Origin: Streptomyces bathyalis
GTDB lineage: Bacteria > Actinomycetota > Actinomycetes > Streptomycetales > Streptomycetaceae
Length of the DNA stretch: 64,000 nucleotides
Direction: 5' to 3'
Assembly: GCF_015910445.1 (NCBI RefSeq)
Contig: NZ_CP048882.1
Coordinates: 868,001-932,000, forward strand
Part shown: piece by piece, positions 1-7,871 of the stretch
How positions within the stretch are numbered: position 1 is the first letter of the stretch
How the letters are laid out: each line of letters begins with the position of its first letter
Translations under genes and position numbers: made by a program
The notes under the pieces: generated by a model
What the model saw: only the letters and a program-made list of their open reading frames with translations
What the model was told of the DNA's origin: nothing
Databases searched by the model: none

Positions 1-384
1 GTCAAGGCCGAGGCGATCGCGGAGGCCCAGGGTGTCCCCCGCAAGTTCCTCGAGGGCATCCTCAACGACATGCGCAGGGGCGGGCTCGTGGTCAGCCGCC
101 GCGGCGGCCAGGGCGGCTACAACCTGGGCGCGCCCGCCGAGACGATCACCATCGCCGACGTGATCCGCGTCGTGGACGGGCCGCTGGTCTCCGTGCGCGG
201 TGAGCGTCCGCCGGCGCTCTCCTACACCGGGCCGGCCGAGTCGCTGCTGCCGCTGTGGATCGCCGTGCGCGCCAACGTGCGCGCGATCCTCGGCCAGGTC
301 ACGCTCGCGGACGTGGCACGCTCCGACCTTCCCGAGCGCGTCCACAAGCTCGCGGAAGAGCCCGAGTCGTGGACCAACCCCTGA
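1..384 (+). CDS. Rrf2-family transcriptional regulator, C-terminal part
   Basis: The gene enters from the left edge, so the N-terminal part of the winged helix is missing; 127 residues are visible, ending at TGA 382-384. The visible stretch covers the recognition helix (AEAQGVPRKFLEGILNDM), the wing (SRRGGQGGYNLG) and the dimerisation helix, which is the normal Rrf2 order. The region that in IscR/NsrR carries three cysteines has none here (VRGERPPALSYTGPAES), so an iron-sulfur sensor role is unlikely and a CymR-like or ligand-type regulator fits better. It sits just upstream of a TauE/SafE exporter on the same strand, so control of sulfur-compound metabolism or export is a reasonable inference. 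The family call is firm; the effector is unknown. Confidence 0.85.
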   Translation, partial: VKAEAIAEAQGVPRKFLEGILNDMRRGGLVVSRRGGQGGYNLGAPAETITIADVIRVVDGPLVSVRGERPPALSYTGPAESLLPLWIAVRANVRAILGQVTLADVARSDLPERVHKLAEEPESWTNP

Positions 385-474
385 TCCTGCGCGGCCTCCT
401 GACCGTGGACTATCCCTGATCGTGTCCACGTGACGAGACGGTCTTGACCCGTTCTGCCGCCGTCGGGCAGATTT

Positions 475-502
475 CCCTATCAAAGCGGTAGGAATACTAG
501 GG
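475..502. promoter_or_regulatory. imperfect dyad upstream of the TauE/SafE gene
   Basis: CCCTA at 475-479 and TAGGG at 498-502 form an inverted pair around a locally A/T-richer core that holds a possible -10 element (AATACT, 493-498). It lies 18 bases before the exporter start. Binding by the adjacent Rrf2 protein is an inference from position only. Confidence 0.3.
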
Positions 503-519
503 ATCCAGATCGGGGCAGC

Positions 520-1455
520 ATGCGTACGCTCATCCTGTTGGCGCTGGCGGGCCTGGGCGCCCAACTCGTCGACGGCAGCCTGGGAATGGCCTATGGCGTC
601 ACGTCGACGACCCTGCTGCTCGCCGTGGGCACCAACCCGGCGGCCGCGTCGGCCACGGTGCACCTGGCCGAGATAGGCACGACACTCGTCTCCGGCGCCT
701 CGCACTGGCGCTTCGGCAACGTCGACTGGCGCGTCGTGGCGAAGATCGGTGTGCCGGGCGCGATCGGCGCGTTCGCCGGCGCGACGGTGCTCTCCAGCCT
801 CTCCACCGCCGTCGCCGAGCCCGCGATGTCGCTCATCCTGCTGGCCCTGGGCCTCTACCTGCTCGGCCGCTTCACCTTCGTCGGCTTCTCGTCCCGCAAT
901 CTGGGCAAGCCGCTGCGCAAGCGTTTCCTCTCCCCGCTGGGACTCGTCGCCGGATTCGTCGACGCCACCGGCGGAGGCGGCTGGGGTCCGGTCGGCACCC
1001 CTGCCATCCTCGCCAGCGGACGGCTGGAGCCCCGCAAGGTCATCGGCTCCATCGACACCAGCGAGTTCCTCGTCACCGTCGCCGCGAGCATCGGCTTCCT
1101 CGCGGGACTCGGCTCCGAAGGCGTCAACTGGACGTGGGCGGGCGCCCTTCTGCTCGGCGGCGTGATCGCCGCACCGCTCGCCGCATGGCTGGTGCGGCAT
1201 GTTCCGCCCCGCATCCTCGGGTCCGCCGTCGGCGGCATCATCGTCCTCACCAACACCAAGACACTGCTGGGCAGCGACTGGATCGGCGCCGGCGGGGCCG
1301 TGAGCACGACCGTCTACGTGGTGCTCTACGCGGTCTGGGCCGCGGCACTCGCGTACTCGGTGCGTGAACACCGCCGCAACGCCGCACGCGAGCGGGAAGA
1401 GGAGGCGGCGGCAGCCGCCGGCACGGACGTGAAGGAGGGCGCGCCCTCGGCGTGA
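520..1455 (+). CDS. TauE/SafE-family sulfite/sulfonate exporter
   Basis: This 311-residue protein has about eight hydrophobic segments and the two internally related halves typical of TauE/SafE (DUF81) permeases. A glycine/proline signature (GLVAGFVDATGGGGWGPVGTP, around residues 140-160) matches the re-entrant motif of the second half. The family exports sulfite, sulfoacetate or related organosulfonates across the membrane. The tail after residue 285 is charged and cytoplasmic. The ATG at 520 has only a weak upstream purine run (GGGGCAGC). It follows the Rrf2 gene by 135 bases and may be its target. The exact substrate cannot be read from sequence. Confidence 0.88.
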   Translation: MRTLILLALAGLGAQLVDGSLGMAYGVTSTTLLLAVGTNPAAASATVHLAEIGTTLVSGASHWRFGNVDWRVVAKIGVPGAIGAFAGATVLSSLSTAVAEPAMSLILLALGLYLLGRFTFVGFSSRNLGKPLRKRFLSPLGLVAGFVDATGGGGWGPVGTPAILASGRLEPRKVIGSIDTSEFLVTVAASIGFLAGLGSEGVNWTWAGALLLGGVIAAPLAAWLVRHVPPRILGSAVGGIIVLTNTKTLLGSDWIGAGGAVSTTVYVVLYAVWAAALAYSVREHRRNAAREREEEAAAAAGTDVKEGAPSA

Positions 1456-1461
1456 CCCGCG

Positions 1462-1498
1462 GCCCGGGCCAGGGGGCGAACGGCTCCCTGGCCCGGGC
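1462..1498 (+). terminator. hairpin terminator after the TauE/SafE gene
   Basis: A perfect 13-bp stem (GCCCGGGCCAGGG against CCCTGGCCCGGGC) with an 11-base loop begins 7 bases after the stop codon. There is no T-run, as is usual for actinomycete terminators. Confidence 0.7.
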
Positions 1499-1511
1499 AA
1501 CGCACAGACCC

Positions 1512-1586
1512 GACCGTGTGCCCGAGTGGTTCAGGGGCTCGCCTGCAAAGCGAGTTACGTGGGTTCGAATCCCGCCACGGTCTCCA
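1512..1586 (+). tRNA. tRNA-Cys (anticodon GCA)
   Basis: A full cloverleaf can be folded. The acceptor stem pairs GACCGTG (1512-1518) with CACGGTC (1576-1582), the anticodon arm is CTCGC-CTGCAAA-GCGAG with GCA at 1545-1547, and the T arm contains GGGTTCGAATCCC. U at 1583 is the discriminator base expected for cysteine, and CCA is encoded at 1584-1586. Confidence 0.96.
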
Positions 1587-1589
1587 TGT

Positions 1590-1605
1590 GATGTCGCAGG
1601 ACATC
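1590..1605 (+). repeat. small perfect hairpin behind tRNA-Cys
   Basis: GATGTC-GCAG-GACATC gives a 6-bp stem with a tetraloop starting 4 bases after the tRNA CCA end. It may help define the tRNA precursor end. No attachment-site duplicate was noticed in this window. Confidence 0.35.
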
Positions 1606-1631
1606 GGAAGGTCCGCTGACTGTTCCGACCC

Positions 1632-1868
1632 TCACGTGAGGAACAGCGATGTCACCGCGACAACCACTGCCGCAATGGCAGGCGCACCCCAAGGCACAAG
1701 GTGCTCTTCGCAGTTGAAGGTGTGGGGGCAGGCGTTGAGGCCTTCCAGGGTGGCGCGCCCTGTCCGGCCACGTTCTGCCGTCTCGATGAGCTCGGCCCGG
1801 AATTCGTCAGGCGACACCTCGAGCCGGATCAGGCGGTGATCGAGTGCCGGCACCCGGCCCCGTTTCAC
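1632..1868 (-). CDS. small hypothetical protein coupled to the epoxide hydrolase gene
   Basis: This is a 78-residue ORF whose ATG overlaps the epoxide hydrolase stop as ATGA (1865-1868), the usual sign of translational coupling. About three quarters of its codons end in G or C, as expected for coding DNA here. The middle is charged (EFRAELIETAERGRTGRATLEG), followed by two cysteines (ACPHTFNC, about residues 47-54) and a hydrophobic C-terminal segment (APAIAAVVVAVTSLFL) that could be a membrane anchor. I do not recognise the family. No modification enzyme lies nearby that would make it a peptide-natural-product precursor. It could still be a chance extension. Confidence 0.45.
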   Translation of the reverse strand: MKRGRVPALDHRLIRLEVSPDEFRAELIETAERGRTGRATLEGLNACPHTFNCEEHLVPWGAPAIAAVVVAVTSLFLT

Positions 1869-3037
1869 CGGTCAGCGGCCAGCACTGCCGCGAGGCCCTC
1901 TCGCAGGTCTTTGACGAAAAACTCGGGAACCTCGAGCGACGGGAAATGCCCCCCGATTTCGGGCGCCCGCCACCGGACGATCTGCCGGTACCGCTCCCGT
2001 GCCCAGGGGCGCGGGCACTTCTCGATGTCGCGGGGATAGATACTGATCGCTGACGGGACGTCGACCCGGAGTTCGGGGTCCAGCGAGTTGTGGCTCTCGT
2101 AGTAGATGCGGGCCGACGATGCGCCGGTCCGCGTCAGCCAATACAGGGTGACGTCATCAAGGACGCGGTCTCTGGAAATCGTCTCGAACGGGCTGTCTTC
2201 GGTGTCCGACCACTCGGCGAACTTGTCGAGGATCCAGGCGAGAAGCCCGACCGGTGAGTCGACGAGCGAGTAGCCGATGGTCTGCGGCCGGGTCGCCTGC
2301 TGCTTCGCGTACGCCGCGCGGTGACGCCAGAAATCGCGGGTTTCCTCGGTCCACCTGCGCTCGACCGCCGTCAGCCCGTCCGTCGTCAAACCGGGCGGCC
2401 CCTCCGCGAACGTTGTGTGGATGCCGAGAACATGCGCCGGGAACCTGCCGCCGAGGACCGTGGTGATATTGCCTCCCCAGTCGCCCCCGTGGGCTGCGAA
2501 CCTGCTGTAGCCGAGCCTTCCCATCAGTTCCACCCAGGCGGCCGCGATCTTTTCGGTTCCCCACCCGGTGGTGGCCGGCTTGTCGCTGTAACCAAAGCCC
2601 GGCAGCGACGGAACCACGACGTGGAACGAAGGCGCGTCTGCATCCCTCGGGTCTGCCAACTCGTCCACTACATCGACGAACTCGGCAATGCTGCCTGGCC
2701 AGCCGTGCGTGAGGATCACAGGAGTGGCGTCCGCGCGCGCGGATCGGCGGTGCAGGAAGTGGATTCCCAGACCATCGATGGTCGTGCGGAACTGGCCGAT
2801 CCGGTTGAGGCGCTCTTCGAGCGACCGCCACTTGTAGCCGGTGCGCCAGTAGTTCACGACATCGACGAGGTCGGCGAGAGGAACGCCCTGCTCCCATCGG
2901 CGAGAGTCGGGCGCGGCGCGATGGACCGTCTCGGCCTCCGGCAGCCGCGCGGCGGCCAGTCGTGCGCGCAGATCGTCGAGGTCAGCGTCAGTCGCGTGGG
3001 CTTCAAATGCTTGCACGTCGCTGGTTGGACGGGGCAT
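1865..3037 (-). CDS. epoxide hydrolase (alpha/beta-hydrolase with EHN domain)
   Basis: The 390-residue protein has the N-terminal epoxide-hydrolase cap extension (about residues 5-100) followed by an alpha/beta-hydrolase core. The oxyanion motif HGWP is at 111-114 and the nucleophile is Asp186 in GGDWGG; a late histidine in GGHFPS completes the charge relay. The family opens epoxides with water through an Asp ester intermediate. The ATG at 3037 was chosen over the upstream one because AGGAGGT lies 5 bases before it. The gene is divergent from a CGNR regulator and shares a promoter region with it that carries two matching palindromes, so that protein probably controls it. The physiological substrate is unknown. 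Confidence 0.9.
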   Translation of the reverse strand: MPRPTSDVQAFEAHATDADLDDLRARLAAARLPEAETVHRAAPDSRRWEQGVPLADLVDVVNYWRTGYKWRSLEERLNRIGQFRTTIDGLGIHFLHRRSARADATPVILTHGWPGSIAEFVDVVDELADPRDADAPSFHVVVPSLPGFGYSDKPATTGWGTEKIAAAWVELMGRLGYSRFAAHGGDWGGNITTVLGGRFPAHVLGIHTTFAEGPPGLTTDGLTAVERRWTEETRDFWRHRAAYAKQQATRPQTIGYSLVDSPVGLLAWILDKFAEWSDTEDSPFETISRDRVLDDVTLYWLTRTGASSARIYYESHNSLDPELRVDVPSAISIYPRDIEKCPRPWARERYRQIVRWRAPEIGGHFPSLEVPEFFVKDLREGLAAVLAADR

Positions 3038-3078
3038 GAGACCTCCTGGCCATCGCGGCACCGGCTGCGACCTGTCGA

Positions 3079-3137
3079 GAACCGGCTAAGACGGTTCTAA
3101 CAGTTCTCCGGGCACGCCGCAACCGGCTAAGGTGGTT
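3079..3137. promoter_or_regulatory. divergent promoters with two copies of a palindromic operator
   Basis: Site 1 (3079-3097) is GAACCG-N7-CGGTTC. Site 2 (3121-3137) is AACC-N9-GGTT with the same GGCTAAG core. For the hydrolase (minus strand) a -35 TTGCGG (3117-3122) and -10 TAGAAC (3094-3099) are 17 bases apart. For the CGNR gene, TAAGGT (3128-3133) ends 6 bases before the ATG, so that mRNA is probably leaderless; site 2 covers this element. Both transcripts could therefore be blocked by one protein. Confidence 0.6.
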
Positions 3138-3139
3138 CC

Positions 3140-3715
3140 ATGCGTGCTCGGCTTCCTGACTTCCGCCTCGGCAACGTGCTGGCGACCAGCTTCACGGGGA
3201 CTCTCTCGGAGCGTCACGGCGACGCTGTGGAGCGCATCCCCACGCCGCAGCGACTCGTCGACTGGCTGGCAGTGAACGGCCTCGCCGTGGACTCCTGCAC
3301 CACTGCCCAGCTCGACCTCGCCCGGGAACTGAGGGAGTCGATTCACGCCGCCGCGAGTGCGGCCGCGATCCAGGACGCTCTCCCTGCGTCCGCGGTCCAA
3401 GTCATCAATGACTGCAGCGCTCAGGGCCGGGCCGCGGCGATCCTGACGCCCGAGGGCACTCGCCGATGGCGGCTCAGCTCGGCTTCCTGCGTGGAAGATG
3501 CCCTGAGCGTGATCGCCGCCGATGCGATCAGCATCATCGCAGGCGAACGGGACGGGAAGTTGGCCTTGTGCGCATCATCGACCTGCCAGGCGGCCTTCTT
3601 CGACACCAGCCAGAGTCGCACCCGCAAGTGGTGCGACATGAACACGTGCGGGAATCGTCAGAAGAAGGCGCGCTTCAATGCCAACCAGCGCAAGAACCGT
3701 GGATCCGGGGGCTGA
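3140..3715 (+). CDS. CGNR zinc-finger (ABATE-domain) transcriptional regulator
   Basis: This 191-residue protein has an N-terminal ABATE-type domain (about residues 10-135) and a C-terminal CGNR finger. The finger uses Cys144, Cys149, Cys165 and Cys170, with CGNR at 170-173 followed by a basic tail. Family members are predicted stress-type or catabolic repressors in actinobacteria. There is no Shine-Dalgarno sequence: the operator half-site and a -10-like element abut the ATG, so translation is likely leaderless. Its position opposite the epoxide hydrolase, with a duplicated operator between them, suggests it regulates itself and that enzyme. Confidence 0.88.
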   Translation: MRARLPDFRLGNVLATSFTGTLSERHGDAVERIPTPQRLVDWLAVNGLAVDSCTTAQLDLARELRESIHAAASAAAIQDALPASAVQVINDCSAQGRAAAILTPEGTRRWRLSSASCVEDALSVIAADAISIIAGERDGKLALCASSTCQAAFFDTSQSRTRKWCDMNTCGNRQKKARFNANQRKNRGSGG

Positions 3716-3721
3716 GAACAT

Positions 3722-3739
3722 CCCTCGCCCCCGCGAGGG
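3722..3739. terminator. bidirectional hairpin between convergent genes
   Basis: CCCTCGC-CCCC-GCGAGGG (7-bp stem, 4-base loop) fills the 25-base gap between the CGNR gene and the FGGY kinase, which end facing each other. Confidence 0.6.
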
Positions 3740-3740
3740 G

Positions 3741-5234
3741 TCACTCCGTCGCGGCAGTCTCCTCGTCACCGTCGAGGCAGCCGCGGTCGCGCAGCGCCGC
3801 GAGGAAGCGGCCGTAGGAGGCCTCGAGCGCCTCGCTCTGGCTCTCGTCCGGGTCGACGGTGTGGGATGGACGGACCATCTCGGCAACGGATTCGGCGAGC
3901 GATCCGTGAACGGTCGCGGACGCGGCGAGGACCGCGGCGCCGAAGCCGCTCGTCGGATGTTCGGGGACTGAGACGGTTCGTCTCATGACCGTGGCACGGA
4001 TGCGCAGCCATACCTCGCTCCGGCTCGCGCCGCCGACCGCGCTGAGGGGGCGGGCGGCGAGATCTCCGGCCCGGCCGAGCACCGTGAGGGCGAGGCGCTC
4101 GGTGAAGGCGACGCCCTCCAGGAGGGCCCGGTGCTCCTCCACGCCGTCGCGGGGCTCCCCCGTCCAGAAGCCGTCGGCGTCGGGCCGGGCGAACGGGAAG
4201 CGCTCCCCGCGCCGCGTCAGCGGATAGCAGCACACGCGGGCGGGTCCGTGGCGGTCGGCCGCCAGGTCGAGCGCGGCGAGATCGGCACCCGGAGATCTCG
4301 CGATGAGCACGCCCGCTCCGACGTTGCTCGCGCCTCCGGGCCACCAACGCCCGTCCGGTGCGCGGTGGCTGTAGACGGCCGTCCCCGGCAGGTGAGGCCG
4401 GGTGTCCGTGACGGCCTTCACCACGAGGGTGGTGCCCAGGACGCTCACCGCATCGCCGGCGGCGACGGCGCCGGCCGCGATCTGGCCGGTGCAGCCGTCG
4501 GTCATGCCGAGCACGACCGGGGTTCCCACCGGCAGCGCCGTGCGGGCCGCCGCCTCCGCGCAGACCTCCGCGACGACCGCACCGGGACGCTCCAAGGCCG
4601 GCAGCTTCTCCTCGTCGACGCCCAGCAGCGGCAGCAGCCGCCCCGGCCAGGAGAGTGTCTCCGGATCGGCGCCACCCTTCAGCGCGTGGCTGGTGTCGGT
4701 CGGCTGGATCCCTCCGGCGAGCGCGGCCACGACGACGTCCGCGACGTGCAGGTAGCGCGGCGCGCGCCGATGCCTCTCCAGCCACGCGATCCGGCCCAGG
4801 GCCGCGGGCAGTTCGTCCGTGGGCACTTCGTCCGGTGCCGGTGCCTGCTCCGATGCCTCTGCCTCGTGGCGGTGTGCGTCGCGCCGTGCGCATTCCGCCC
4901 GGGCGAGCAGAGCCCCGTCCTCCGTGGCACGCCTGTCGTCGTAGAGCAGCGCGTCGCCCTCGGGCACGCCGCGAGCGTCGCAGGGAACGACCGTTCCGGA
5001 CGTCGAGGTGACGGCGAGACCGGCGACGGGCCGACCGCCGAGCTGCCCGGCCAGCGTGCGGAGCACCTCCAGCGCCACGTCCGCATAGGAGGCGGGCTGT
5101 TCGGACCAGCCCGGCCGCGGACGCTGCGGTGCGGGCAGCGGGCGTGCCACGGTCGCGACCACGGCGCCCGACGGATCGACGGCGGTGGCGCGTACGGCGG
5201 CCGTGGCCACGTCGACGCCGACGACCACCGTCAC
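3741..5234 (-). CDS. FGGY-family sugar kinase, D-ribulokinase (SePSK/XK1) type
   Basis: The 497-residue protein starts at a GTG overlapping the stop of the HAD gene (GTGA). It shows the FGGY N-terminal ATPase motif (GVDVATAAVRA), SGTVVPCDARG, GMTDGCTGQIAAG in mid-protein and the GGASRSEVW/GFGAAVLA end motifs. Stretches such as AVYSHRAPDGRWWPGGASN and YPLTRRGERFPFARPD recall the cyanobacterial SePSK and plant XK1 D-ribulose kinases more than classical xylulokinase; this is from memory and was not aligned. It would phosphorylate the imported or isomerised ketose before aldol cleavage. It is the last gene of the sugar operon. The ketose is not proven. Confidence 0.85.
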   Translation of the reverse strand: MTVVVGVDVATAAVRATAVDPSGAVVATVARPLPAPQRPRPGWSEQPASYADVALEVLRTLAGQLGGRPVAGLAVTSTSGTVVPCDARGVPEGDALLYDDRRATEDGALLARAECARRDAHRHEAEASEQAPAPDEVPTDELPAALGRIAWLERHRRAPRYLHVADVVVAALAGGIQPTDTSHALKGGADPETLSWPGRLLPLLGVDEEKLPALERPGAVVAEVCAEAAARTALPVGTPVVLGMTDGCTGQIAAGAVAAGDAVSVLGTTLVVKAVTDTRPHLPGTAVYSHRAPDGRWWPGGASNVGAGVLIARSPGADLAALDLAADRHGPARVCCYPLTRRGERFPFARPDADGFWTGEPRDGVEEHRALLEGVAFTERLALTVLGRAGDLAARPLSAVGGASRSEVWLRIRATVMRRTVSVPEHPTSGFGAAVLAASATVHGSLAESVAEMVRPSHTVDPDESQSEALEASYGRFLAALRDRGCLDGDEETAATE

Positions 5235-5974
5235 AGCGGCCCGCCCTCGGGTCGGGACGCTGCCGTGCCGGCGGCGGCTCCGGGAGCGGGCAGCCGGAAC
5301 AGCAGATCTGGCAGCGTGCTCAAGTCCCGTACGGCGGCGTCGGGTTCGGCGAGCTGCTGCTGGGTCGGCTCGGGAGGGGCCTCGCCGCGCAGCACCCAAA
5401 TCGTGCCGAGGCCGAGCGCGCGGGCCGGCCGTACGTCCGTGTCGAGCCGGTTGCCGACATGGACGGCGTTGCCCGCGGCGGCACCCGCTTCCCGCAGCGC
5501 CCAGGCGAACAGCTGCGGGTCCGGCTTCTCCACGCCGACGATCCCGGACACCGCCCATACATCGACGTACGGCGCCACGCCGTCGCGTCGCAGGGGTTCG
5601 AGGACGGTGGCCTCCTGGTTCGCCAGCACGCCGGTACGGACCCTTCCGTGCAACTCCCGCAGACAGGGCAGGACATCGGAGTGCAGCGTGCCCTCCGGGT
5701 GTGTCCAGTACGGGCCGGTCCGCTCGTGCAGCAGCTTCCGGTGCCCGGTGTCTCCGAGGAACTCGGCGGCCAGGGCGCCGCGCAGCGAACCGTGCTGCCG
5801 GGCCCGTGTCTCGTCGTAGATCTCCCGGAAGCGGGCTCTGCTCGCCGGTGGCAGGTCGCGTTCGGCGCGCAGGTCGTCGATGGCGCTCAGCACCGCGCGG
5901 ACGAAGTTCTCGTCGTCGTACAGCGGGCCGCCGATGTCGAAGAACACCGCCTCGACGCTGCGGAATCCGCTCAT
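5231..5974 (-). CDS. HAD-family phosphatase
   Basis: The 247-residue haloacid-dehalogenase-fold protein carries motif I as FFDIGGPL with Asp13 as nucleophile, a lysine in EKPDP (motif III) and HVGNRLDTDV (motif IV). The usual second Asp of motif I (DxD) is Gly here, as in the DIGG subgroup; phosphatase activity is possible but general-acid catalysis would differ. Its ATG overlaps the aldolase stop and its stop overlaps the kinase start, so the three are translated together. In this setting it probably dephosphorylates a sugar phosphate intermediate or repairs a wrongly phosphorylated one. A beta-phosphoglucomutase-like role is less likely with this motif I. Confidence 0.82.
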   Translation of the reverse strand: MSGFRSVEAVFFDIGGPLYDDENFVRAVLSAIDDLRAERDLPPASRARFREIYDETRARQHGSLRGALAAEFLGDTGHRKLLHERTGPYWTHPEGTLHSDVLPCLRELHGRVRTGVLANQEATVLEPLRRDGVAPYVDVWAVSGIVGVEKPDPQLFAWALREAGAAAGNAVHVGNRLDTDVRPARALGLGTIWVLRGEAPPEPTQQQLAEPDAAVRDLSTLPDLLFRLPAPGAAAGTAASRPEGGPL

Positions 5975-6756
5975 CGCGCGGCGCCGAGCCGGGCCCAGCG
6001 CTCCGCCTCGTCCCCGCGTCCGGCCAGGGCCGCGGCGTGTGACGCATCAAGGGGTGCCAGGCCGCCGGCCCCGAGCGCGACCGAGCGCACCCGCGCCGCC
6101 TTCACGCACATCGCGGTGACCGCCTCGACCTCGGCCGCGCTCTGCCCGAGAGCGACGATGCCGTGGTTGCCCAGCAGCACCAGCCGCGGCGGCACACCCT
6201 CCTCCTCGCGGTGGCGCACCAGCGACTCGACGACGGCGCGGCCGAGTTCGAGCCCGGGCGGCGTGTAGGGGACCCAGGCGGGGCGGCCGAGTACGACCGC
6301 TTCGTCCGGGAAGAGCGGCGCCTGCCACAGGTCCTCGGCGGAGGGGCAGGCGAGCAGACCCACCACTGCGGTCGGATGGGTGTGCGCGACCCAGGTCGCT
6401 CCCGCGTATTCGAGGGCGGCGAGGTGCACCAGCGTCTCCACGGAGGCGCGCCTGCGGGGGCCCTCGTAGGGGCCTTCGACGGCCAGTGCCTCGGTGACGT
6501 CGTCCTGTGTCGTCCCTGCGCCCGGTCCGCCGCGCATCAGTTCCAGCAGTTCCTGCGGGTCGACGACGACGAAGTCCTTCTCGTCGGCGGTGTCCATGCG
6601 TGCGCCGCTCGTCTTGACCGCGAACGTGCCGTCCGTCAGCCGCATCGAGGTGTTGCCTTCGGCGAGCACGACGAGGTCCGCCGACGGGTCGCCGAGGCGG
6701 CGCGTGAGCCCGACGAGTCCGGGCGGTACGGCGTCCGGCTTCCACAGGGCGCTCAT
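5971..6756 (-). CDS. class II aldolase/adducin-family protein (sugar-phosphate aldolase)
   Basis: This 261-residue protein resembles L-fuculose- and L-ribulose-phosphate aldolases/epimerases. Visible active-site features are EGNTSMR (33-39, phosphate binding), Glu107 in SVETLVH as candidate catalytic acid, the zinc ligands in HTHP (125-128) and His198 in GNHGIV. The family cleaves ketose 1-phosphates to dihydroxyacetone phosphate and an aldehyde. The ATG at 6756 overlaps the upstream permease stop (ATGA) and has GGGAGGTGG before it, which excludes the longer reading. Aldolase or epimerase chemistry cannot be separated by eye; next to a kinase, aldolase is favoured. Confidence 0.85.
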   Translation of the reverse strand: MSALWKPDAVPPGLVGLTRRLGDPSADLVVLAEGNTSMRLTDGTFAVKTSGARMDTADEKDFVVVDPQELLELMRGGPGAGTTQDDVTEALAVEGPYEGPRRRASVETLVHLAALEYAGATWVAHTHPTAVVGLLACPSAEDLWQAPLFPDEAVVLGRPAWVPYTPPGLELGRAVVESLVRHREEEGVPPRLVLLGNHGIVALGQSAAEVEAVTAMCVKAARVRSVALGAGGLAPLDASHAAALAGRGDEAERWARLGAAR

Positions 6757-7871
6757 CGGCCACCTCCCAACCGGCGTGCCGTCACCGAGTTCAGCAGCGC
6801 CGAGCACACCAACAGCACGCCCAGAGCGAGGAGTTGGGTGCGGCTGCCCTGCGAGCCCTCGAAGGCCAGCAGGATCCCCGCGTTCAGCCAGGCGACCAGC
6901 AGCGCCGCGACGACGACGCCGCCCACCCGTCCGATCCCGCCGGTGATGGCGACACCGCCGAGCACCGCGATGGTGATCGCGGGCAGCGCCATGCCGTTGC
7001 CGACGGTGCCGGCGTCAGGGCGGGCGGAGGCGAACTGCCCGACCGTCACGATGGCGACCACCGCCGAGAGCAGCCCGGAGAGCATGAAGGCGCGCAGCCG
7101 GACGGAGACGACCGGCACGTTGGCGAACCGCGCGGCAACGTCGTTGGTTCCGACCCCGTACAGCTTGCGGCCGAACGTCGAGCGGTTGACCAGCAGCCAC
7201 ACCAGCACCGCGCAGGGCAGCAGGAATGTGAACACCTGCATCGGCAGAGCCGGCAGACCGGGCAGCGGGACGCGGCTCGTCAGATCGTGCAACTCCCGTA
7301 CGGGCGCTGTGGAGATGGGCCTGTTGCCGCTGCTGACGAGGGAGAGCGAGCTGTAGGCGTAGTACGTCGCGAGCGTGGCGATCAGCGCGGGGAAGCCGAG
7401 CCGGGCCACCAGGAATCCGTTGACCGCGCCGAGCAGCGCCCCGGCCGCGAGCGTGGCCGGGACAGCCATGAGCGGGGACCAGCCCCACTCGCTCACGGTG
7501 TATCCGAACGCCATTCCGGTGAGGCTGACCATCGCGCCGACGGACAGGTCGATGCCTCCCCTGCCCGACACCATGACCAGCAGTTCGGCCAGTCCCAGGA
7601 TGCACAGAGGCACCATCGTCTCCAGGGCGGAGGCGAGATAGGTGAGGTCGTAGGGCGCCAGCAGATAGCCACCGGAGTCGAGGACCTTCATCCAGACCAG
7701 CAGCACGGCGAGCAGGGCGCCGAGCAGGACGACTCGTTCCGTGAGCAGCACGGTGACGGCCCGGCGCAGACGCCCGTCACCGCCCGCCCGGTCCTCGGGC
7801 GTTCCGGAGCCGCGCCGTGTCCCCGTGGTCCCCGTCCCCTCCGGCGGTGTGTCTCGGGTCGAAGTGGTCAC
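6753..7871 (-). CDS. sugar ABC transporter permease 2 (RbsC/LsrD/RhaQ family)
   Basis: The 372-residue inner-membrane protein has a charged N-terminus of about 45 residues, then 9-10 hydrophobic segments of the BPD_transp_2 type. Family landmarks include SGRGGIDLSVGAMVSLTGM, GTNDVAARFANVPV and ITGGIGRVGGVVVAALL. The GTG start overlaps the stop of permease 1 (GTGA), so the long upstream reading in the same frame is a shadow. It should pair with permease 1 as a heterodimer, as in Lsr and Rha systems. Confidence 0.92.
   Translation of the reverse strand: MTTSTRDTPPEGTGTTGTRRGSGTPEDRAGGDGRLRRAVTVLLTERVVLLGALLAVLLVWMKVLDSGGYLLAPYDLTYLASALETMVPLCILGLAELLVMVSGRGGIDLSVGAMVSLTGMAFGYTVSEWGWSPLMAVPATLAAGALLGAVNGFLVARLGFPALIATLATYYAYSSLSLVSSGNRPISTAPVRELHDLTSRVPLPGLPALPMQVFTFLLPCAVLVWLLVNRSTFGRKLYGVGTNDVAARFANVPVVSVRLRAFMLSGLLSAVVAIVTVGQFASARPDAGTVGNGMALPAITIAVLGGVAITGGIGRVGGVVVAALLVAWLNAGILLAFEGSQGSRTQLLALGVLLVCSALLNSVTARRLGGGR

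Noticed and set aside
1632-1868. Ribosomal peptide natural-product precursor
   Set aside because: The two cysteines and hydrophobic tail are suggestive, but no modifying enzyme, protease or exporter for such a peptide lies nearby.
1512-3715. Genomic island inserted at tRNA-Cys
   Set aside because: No integrase, no direct repeat of the tRNA 3' end and no change in base composition were seen nearby.
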